Shown: positions 57,102 through 64,000 of the stretch, piece after piece
How the letters are laid out: every line of letters begins with the position of its first letter
Position numbering within the stretch: the first letter of the stretch is position 1
NCBI RefSeq assembly: GCF_042186555.1
Contig: NC_133332.1
Location: forward strand, 213,075,602 to 213,139,601
Direction: 5' to 3'
Source of the DNA: Aquarana catesbeiana
Lineage: Eukaryota; Chordata; Amphibia; Anura; Ranidae
DNA: 64,000 bases
Notes under the pieces: generated by a model
Database searches by the model: none
Told to the model about the DNA's origin: nothing
The model's input: only the letters and a program-made list of their open reading frames with translations
Position numbers and translations under genes: made by a program

Positions 57102-57492
57102 AATTAGGAGCAGTTGGGCATTTTTTTCAGCTGCCCCTGAACTGTCCTCTATGTTATCTTATCAGTACATGTACACAGGATCGTTTATAGTCATTTCCAG
57201 GCAGTTGAGTTTAGAAACATTTTTTGGAAAGCAAAAAAATGCATTCAGGACGGATGTTCAGACTATTGACTACTGTTAACTATTTGTAAAAAAACAAAAA
57301 AATGCTTCTAATCCCAAACGCGGCTAGATGCGGCATGTAAACACGGCAAAACGGACATTTTTAAACGTCCGTTACTATCTGTCAAGTTAAATCATTCAGG
57401 AGAGGTTTTAAAATGTCCCGTGTACATTAAGCCTTACAAGCATATGGGCTGTACCCCCTGATGGCGGCCCTGCCTACTTACAGTATCTTTAA

Positions 57493-58371
57493 CCACTTGC
57501 CGACCTGCTCACGTACATTTACTGCGGCAGGTCGGCTCTCCTGCGTGAACCGACGTACCTGTACATCGGTCCATGCAAGGAGGATAGCGGACGCGTGCGC
57601 CTGCCGCGGGAGCGTGCCCCCGGGTCCAGCGGACCCGATGTCCCGTTGGCGACCCGCAATCGCTGTGTAGAATGGGGAACTGCCCATGCAAACAAGGAGA
57701 TTCCCCGTTCTGCTTAATGACATGTCAGAGATCTTCTGTTCTCACTGATAGGGAACAGTGATCTCTGTTATGTCCCAGTGAACCCATCCCCCCTACAGTT
57801 AGAACACACCCAGGGAACACACTTAACCCCTTGATCGCCCCCTAGTGTTAACCCCTTCCGTGCCAGTGTAATTTTTACATTGATCAGTGCATTTTTATAG
57901 CACCGATCAATGTAATAATGTCACTGGTCCCCAAAAAAGTGTAATTTGGGGTCAAATTTGTCTGCCACAATGACACAGTCCCGCTAAAAATCACAGATCG
58001 CCGCCATTACCAGTAAAAACAATAAAAAAATGAGAGTCCCTAAATCTATCCCATAGTTTGTAGATGCGATAACTTTTGCGCAAACCAATCAATATACGCC
58101 TATTGCGATTTTTTTTTACCAAAAATATGTAAAAGAATATATATCGGCCTAAACTGATGAATAAATGTGTTCTTTTATAAAAAAAAAATGGGATATGTTT
58201 TATAGCAGAATGTAAAAAAAAAATTTTTTTCAAAATTGTCTGTCTTTTTTTGTTTAAAAAAATAAAAACCGCAGAGGTGATCAAATCCCACAAAAAGAAA
58301 GCTCTATTTGTTAAAGCGCCGCAGTGCAGTATTGCAAAAAATGGCCTGGTCATTAAGGGGGCAAATCCTGG
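57493..58371. mobile_element. TTAA-type (piggyBac/Kolobok-like) non-autonomous element
   Basis: TTAA flanks both ends (57489-57492, 58372-58375). The termini CCACTTGCC and GGCAAATCCTGG are imperfect inverted repeats. The left subterminal contains a palindromic CCGACCTGC/GCAGGTCGG hairpin. There is no transposase. The superfamily cannot be decided from this copy. Confidence 0.65.
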
Positions 58372-58375
58372 TTAA

Positions 58376-59990
58376 AGGAATGAAAGACTTGAAATGCACA
58401 TGTTATTGCACTACATAGCAGTGAAGGTGCCTGTTTAATATGTGGAATCAGTTCTGATCTATAGGGTACTGACTCTGGGGCATAGATGTTGAAACCAAGA
58501 GTAAAAAGCCTCCTGATGTTTCAAAGCATGTACTCTGTACATCTTCCCTCTGCTTCTCAATTCCCCCAAAATTATGGCAAGGAAAATTGTGACACATTAC
58601 AGAACAGAATAAGGTCAGCCACCTCTCGTCCAGCAGTGAAGATTGTTGGAAACACAGACGGGGAGAGAGCAGAGAGTCTGAAGATTGGTATGAGAACAGC
58701 AGAGTCTCTTGGGGAATCAACTACAAATCACCAGTAATGTAATTGCGGCACAATGTACGCTCTACCAATTACAGGTTCACTATGGCATACACCTACTTCC
58801 CTGGGACAAACTGATCAGAGCCGATATCCCCTTATTCCTTACTAAAAATGATTTAATTTAAAGAAAGTCTACAGAAATATTTAATCAATGATCACTTTGA
58901 TTTTCATTTCTTTAATAAGTTAGCCAAGCTCCTCACACTATCACATACTATATGCCAATGCCCAGCCCTCACATGCTGACAGCTCAGCCTTACACAGTGC
59001 ACAGAAAACTCTCATTGAATCATGGGAGCTAAATTTGTATTGCCTTCTTCTGATAGAATGCTAGTTTATCTATTGTGTTACTTCTTTCCAAACTGTAGTG
59101 GTTATAAATGTTAGAGATGTTTTGGGATACCGCCTAGAACCCCAGAAAACCTATTTCTTTATGGCTGCCCCACCCAGTGGATGACACCATTTTTTGAGCT
59201 TGCAATTATTTGTGTGTGTATCCCAACAACTCCTCCTGCCTCCCCTAAAACATGTGAACATTACCTTTTGTTTTCTGAACATTCTCTCATTTTAATTATT
59301 TCAGGTGGTGGATCATGGGAAAGTCCTGAGAAGAAAAACCATGTACCCGGGAGAGGTCTTTCCCTCTCTTGTCCTGTACTTTTGATGTATAACTACTGTT
59401 ATAAAATTGTGTGCTTTATTCTTACAAAAGACAATAAATATATTGAAAGCGAAGGGTTTTAGAAAACATAAAGCTGAACTCTGGGCACAGAGCAAATATA
59501 GCTTCCTTTCCCCCTGCAGAGGCCGCCCTATAAGTAAATTTTAATGAACAGTTTTTTTGCAGCAAGATTTGCTTTTTTGCCCTATAAGGTCATCGCAGGG
59601 CTCTACCTACAGGGCAGGCTTACACTGTAAACATTCTAGATGCCGGTGCATTGACAACGCTGGCCTGCTCTTACCTGATACTATAGCTGACCATTTATGC
59701 ATAAATTTATTTTCTTCAACCTGCAGGCTGAAGGACAGAAATCTAGCAGGTATGTCCATTTACCTTAACCAGCATTAATGGATGAATATCCCCCTGCTGT
59801 CTATTATATTTTGACAGCAGACAACTAGGGCTCTCGTAGAAATACCTAGACAGTGACTGCATCTGATTGGATGCAGTTGTTGTTTGGCAGACAATTTTCT
59901 ACCCGTCTTATTAAAAAGATTGTGTAGCGCTGGTAGATTTTTCAATCTACTGCTTATAGGTAAATTGAACGGGTTACCTGTTCATACGTA
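58376..59990. other. Intergenic, nothing recognised
   Basis: Unique-looking AT-rich sequence with short open frames that have no recognisable domain. Confidence 0.45.
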
Positions 59991-59999
59991 ATCAGATTT

Positions 60000-61040
60000 A
60001 GCCTCTGTTCCAGTTTGGCTGAGTTGCATGTAGTTTCACACTGTGCCTGTGGGTGTCGTTGTCGCCATGGGCCGGTGTTGGAAAGGTAACACGTTAAAGT
60101 GTATAAGTGCTCCTCTGTCCCGGAGATAACTCGGTGGAGGTGGTCCTCCGAGTTTCATTCTGGGAGAGGGTATTTATGGGACAGACGCCATGTTTTAGGG
60201 TTCTCTTTCGTTCCACCTGATGGCCCTCCTGGCCGACAGGTATGTGCTAGGAGTACTACCTCGTGGTCCTCCGACCGGGAGGACCACGTTGCTGCAGCGT
60301 GTGGGTGGGCCCAGAAGCCTGTCTGGGGCCTACCACAGCGGCAAAGGAACGGTCCTGTGCTGTCTGTCCTATGGGAAGAAGCTGGACAACTGAGAAGATC
60401 TCAGGGGAGGACCCGTCATAGAAGGATCATGCAGAGTGCTGGTCTGGAGAGGGGCCTGGTGACTCAGTTGGAGGACGCATCCTAAAGTTAACCTACCGCA
60501 TAGTACTGCCAGGTCGGCTTAAAGGTTCTAGTGCTGTGTTTGCTGTTCATCGTAAACCATTACATCCTGTGGCAGAGGATCGTACGGGTTTCCATTACAT
60601 TCAAGTCTGTGGCAGAGACTTTTGTTCGTGCTGCGTATCGGTTGCTAGGTTAGTGAGAGAAACCTATCCGAGCGGGCAAAGATTCAACTCTAAAAGGAGA
60701 GTTCATTCATCTACAAGATTCCAATTCCTAATACTACACTAAGAAAAGATATTTGAACTTCCCTGCAACTCTTCTTCTACCTTTTTCCTGCTACTTCCTT
60801 CAGTTACTCTTTATTAAAACCTTGGAAAAGATACTCAAGTGTCCAGTGCCTACATTGTCTGGTATTAAGCTCAACGGGACCCTAGACCCAGTTCTGGTGA
60901 AATTGAGGTAACAAAGGTGATGGTAACAGCCCGCTTTAAACCAGCAGCTCCACCATGAGTTGTTGCTACAACTGATTTAACAATTGACTTTTTGTCGAGT
61001 TGGGGTGTAATGAACGAAGCACCCACAGCTTGAATTTCAT
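60000..61040 (+). other. Unclassified, LTR-like block
   Basis: Moderately GC-rich sequence with a TATTTATGG-like box near 60170, a C/T-rich stretch and ATTAAA near 60815, then GGTAACAAAGG. This order would suit an LTR, but I could not find matching termini or a TSD. Confidence 0.3.
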
Positions 61041-61048
61041 CTGATTAA

Positions 61049-61382
61049 CCACTTAACAACCGGCCCATAGCCAAATGAAGGCTACAGGGCGGTTGCTTAA
61101 CTCTGGGATGGCGTCCAGGGACGTCCTCCCAGAATTCCGCTCTTGCGCGCCCCCTAGGGCGCGCACTCGAGAGCATCCGTGACCGCCGGGTCCTCATCAC
61201 GAATCTCGGTAAATGCCCACTAATCGCGGCCGTTTACCATGTGATCGCTCCGTCAAATGATCCCCCCCTCCTGTGTACCGATCGGTACACTGTGAACGGA
61301 GGGGGGGATGGATGGATGATAGCAGCGCTGTGGGCTGGATGTGTAGTGCCCACAGTGCTGCACAGTGACATCCAGCCATCCA
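61049..61382 (+). mobile_element. Left end of a TTAA-type element running into the satellite
   Basis: TTAA (61045-61048) is followed by CCACTTAACAACCGG, resembling the left terminus at 57493. GC-rich subterminal sequence with CGCGCCCCCTAGGGCGCGC-type palindromes continues to the satellite. A right terminus was not found. Confidence 0.5.
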
Positions 61383-63690
61383 TCCATCCATGCTCAGCCA
61401 TCCCTCACTTCTCTGCAATGCCCTGCAATGCTGTGCAATATTCTGCAATGCCCCACAATACTCTGCAATATTCTGCAATGCCCCACAATACACTGCAATG
61501 CCCTCTGCAATGCCCCACAATACTCTGCAATATTCTGCAATGCCCCACAGTACTCTGCAATGCCCTCTGCAATGCCCCACAATACCCCGCAATGCCCCAC
61601 AATACTCTGCAATGCCCCACAATACTCTGCCATACCCTGCAATACCCCGCAATACTCTGCAATACCCCGCAATACTCTGCCATACCCCACAATACTCTGC
61701 CATACCCTGCAATACCCCGCAATACTCTGCAATACCCCGAAATACCCCGCAATACTCTGCAATACCCCGCAATACTCTGCAATACCCCGAAATACCCCGC
61801 AATACTCTGCAATACCCCACACTACTCTGCAATACCCCGCAATACTCTGCCATACCCTGCAATACCCGAAATACCCCGCAATACTCTGCAATACCCCCCA
61901 ATACTCTGCCATACCCGGTGATACCCAGCCATACTCTGCCATACTCTACCATACCCAGCCATTCTCAGCCATACTCAGCCATACCCTGCCATACCCTGCC
62001 ATACCCTGCCATACTCTGCCATACTCTGCCATACCCTGCAATACCCTGCAATACTCTGCAATACCCCGCAATACTCTGCCATACCCCACAATACTCTGCC
62101 ATACCCTGCAATACCCCGCAATACTCCAAAATACCCCGCAATACTCTGCAATACCCCGCAATACTCTGCAATACCCCGAAATACCCCGCAATACTCTGCA
62201 ATACCCCGCACTACTGTGCAATACCCCGCAATACTCTGCAATACCCCACACTACTCTGCAATGCCCCACAATACTCTGCCATACCCTGCAATACCCCGCA
62301 ATACTCTGCAATACCCCGCAATACTCTGCCATACCCCACAATACTCTGCCATACCCTGCAATACCCCGCAATACTCTGCAATACCCCGAAATACCCCGCA
62401 ATACTCTGCAATACCCCGAAATACCCCGCAATACTCTGCAATACCCCACACTACTCTGCAATACCCCGCAATACTCTGCCATACCCTGCAATACCCGAAA
62501 TACCCCGCAATACTCTGCAATACCCCCCAATACTCTGCCATACCCGGTGATACCCAGCCATACTCTGCCATACTCTACCATACCCAGCCATTCTCAGCCA
62601 TACTCAGCCATACCCTGCCATACCCTGCCATACCCTGCCATACTCTGCCATACTCTGCCATACCCTGCAATACCCTGCAATACTCTGCAATACCCCGCAA
62701 TACTCTGCCATACCCCACAATACTCTGCCATACCCTGCAATACCCCGCAATACTCCAAAATACCCCGCAATACTCTGCAATACCCCGCAATACTCTGCAA
62801 TACCCCGAAATACCCCGCAATACTCTGCAATACCCCGCACTACTGTGCAATACCCCGCAATACTCTGCAATACCCCACACTACTCTGCAATACCCCGCAA
62901 TACTCTGCCATACCCTGCAATACCCCGAAATACCCCGCAATACTCTGCAATACCCCCCAATACTCTGCCATACCAGGTGATACCCAGCCATACTCTGCCA
63001 TACTCTACCATACCCAGCCATTCTCAGCCATACTCAGCCATACTCAGCCATACACTGCCATACTCTGCCATACTCTGCCATACCCTGCAATACCCTGCAA
63101 TACTCTGCAATACCCCGCAATACTCTGCCATACCCCACAATACTCTGCCATACCCTGCAATACCCTGCAATACCCTGCAATACCCCGCAATACTCTGCAA
63201 TACCCCGCAATACTCTGCAATACTCCGAAATACCCCGCAATACTCTGCAATACCCCGCACTACTGTGCAATACCCCGCAATACTCTGCCATACCCTGCAA
63301 TACCCCGAAATACCCTGCAATACCCCGCAATACTCTGCCATACCCCGCAATACCCAGCCATACTCTGCAATACTCGGTGATACCCAGCCATACTCTGCCA
63401 TACTCTGCCATACCCAGCCATGCTGAGCCATACTCAGCCATACTCAGCCATACCCTGCCATACCCTGCCATACTCTGCAATTCCCCGCAAAAGTCTGCAA
63501 TACTCTGCCATAACCCGCAATACTCTGCCATACCCAGCCATACTCTGCAATACCCCGCAATACCCAGCCATACTCTGCAATACTCGGTGATACCCAGCCA
63601 TACTCTGCCATACCCAGTCATACTCGGCGATACTCTGCAATACCCAGCCATGCTCAGCCATACTCGGCCATGCTCAGCCATACTCTGCCT
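61383..63690. repeat. 10-bp-unit satellite with higher-order repeats
   Basis: About 2.3 kb of decamers alternating mainly between AATACTCTGC and AATACCCCGC, with variants CATACCCTGC and CATACCCAGC. A rare marker, ATACCCGGTGATACCCAGCC, starts at 61911 and 62540 (spacing 629). Diverged versions occur near 62970 and 63370. The blocks around the first two markers look identical over several hundred bases, so a 629-bp unit was duplicated recently. All six frames stay open over long distances because three decamers equal ten codons; this is not coding. Confidence 0.95.
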
Positions 63691-63703
63691 CTGTATGTGG
63701 GCT

Positions 63704-64000
63704 TGAATGGAGGAGAAGATTCGGATGCCGCACACCGGATGTAGTCCAAAAATTTTTCACTTTATTGAAAAAATGGGATCATCAAAATAACAAGACTGTC
63801 ATGCAGAAAGTACAGATAAGCTGACGCGTTTCGCACTCATGAGCTATGAGTAAGCACTCAGTCCTGAGTGCGAAACGCGTCAGCTTATCTGTACTTTCTG
63901 CATGACAGTCTTGTTATTTTGATGATCCCATTTTTTCAATAAAGTGAAAAATTTTTGGACTACATCCGGTGTGCGGCATCCGAATCTTCTCCTCCATTCA
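63704..64000. repeat. 136-bp inverted repeat with 25-bp spacer
   Basis: Left arm 63704-63839 and right arm 63865-64000 read as exact complements. They contain CAATAAAGTG (poly(A)-signal-like) and GAAACGCGTCAGC. The repeat reaches the window edge exactly, so it may continue. Probably two head-to-head PLE-type tails. Confidence 0.85.
63846..63881 (+). ncRNA. Hammerhead-like motif in the inverted repeat
   Basis: ATGAGTAA is followed by a perfect 7-bp stem GCACTCA/TGAGTGC with loop GTCC (63854-63871), then GAAA, CGCG and TC. It has the same spacing as 46278-46314. The 5' core departs from the consensus. Confidence 0.4.

Larger units (their letters stand above)
55757..57472. mobile_element. hAT-type element with minisatellite core and nested retroposon
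   Basis: Left end CAGGGCAGCCATCAG and right end CTGATGGCGGCCCTG, with a perfect 8-bp TSD CCTACTTA at 55749-55756 and 57473-57480. It contains a minisatellite (55890-56045) and a poly(A) retroposon (56477-57101). Confidence 0.87.

Noticed and set aside
61365..63380. A 671-codon open frame and similar long frames on both strands
   Set aside because: They are products of the 10-bp satellite: three units make ten codons without stops in all frames. The translations are mere repeats of CNTPQYSAIP type.

Overview
This is vertebrate nuclear DNA, and everything points to a large, repeat-laden anuran genome (a ranid-type frog is the best guess; that is inference, not proof). The only host gene I can support is the first coding exon of dopamine beta-hydroxylase (DBH) on the minus strand at 6628-6963. 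It has a TATA box just upstream and a consensus splice donor. Positions 1-6621 are therefore DBH intron 1, and everything right of about 7010 is DBH 5' flank. The rest of the window is almost entirely transposable elements, many nested, plus tandem repeats. All boundaries were read by eye from terminal repeats and target-site duplications (TSDs); no alignment or database search was run.

Layout. 1-5950 (DBH intron 1): fragments of a GC-rich module, a 2.15-kb fold-back PIF/Harbinger-type element (1703-3852) and a Tc1 element (4060-5950) with a nested MITE. 6622-7140: DBH exon 1 and promoter. 8265-12272: a hAT-type element, a module fragment, a hAT-type element with a minisatellite core, and a U6-snRNA/LINE chimeric retropseudogene. 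15040-21865: a hAT-type element whose minisatellite is interrupted by a complete but dead Ty3/gypsy chromovirus and a solo LTR. 24150-30380: a decayed Penelope-like element (PLE, Neptune-like) holding two LTRs, a SINE and a second hAT copy.

30679-51922: one Tc1 element blown open to 21 kb. Inside it is an unclassified GC-rich sequence. That sequence was split by a 19.4-kb composite of an ERV-L-like gag-pol fused to a 5'-truncated gypsy element, flanked by an identical 17-bp duplication. A solo LTR sits in the ERV gag, and a 9.2-kb young PLE with 15-bp TSDs sits in the gypsy integrase. 52507-58371: Tc1-, hAT-, Harbinger- and TTAA-type non-autonomous elements and a 5'-truncated poly(A) retroposon. 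61383-63690: a 10-bp-unit satellite with an approximately 629-bp higher-order repeat. 63704-64000: an exact-looking 136-bp inverted repeat with a hammerhead-like core.

Themes. (1) A palindromic bidirectional promoter module (GC box/CRE-like sites, two outward TATA boxes, purine-rich unit, AATAAA and GU-rich tract, hairpin) recurs inside elements with different termini. (2) A hammerhead-ribozyme-like signature recurs in five places, mostly in PLE-type tails. (3) Four hAT-type elements each carry their own minisatellite core. (4) Several elements have lost catalytic residues and are dead; the PLE at 40244-46551 is the least damaged.
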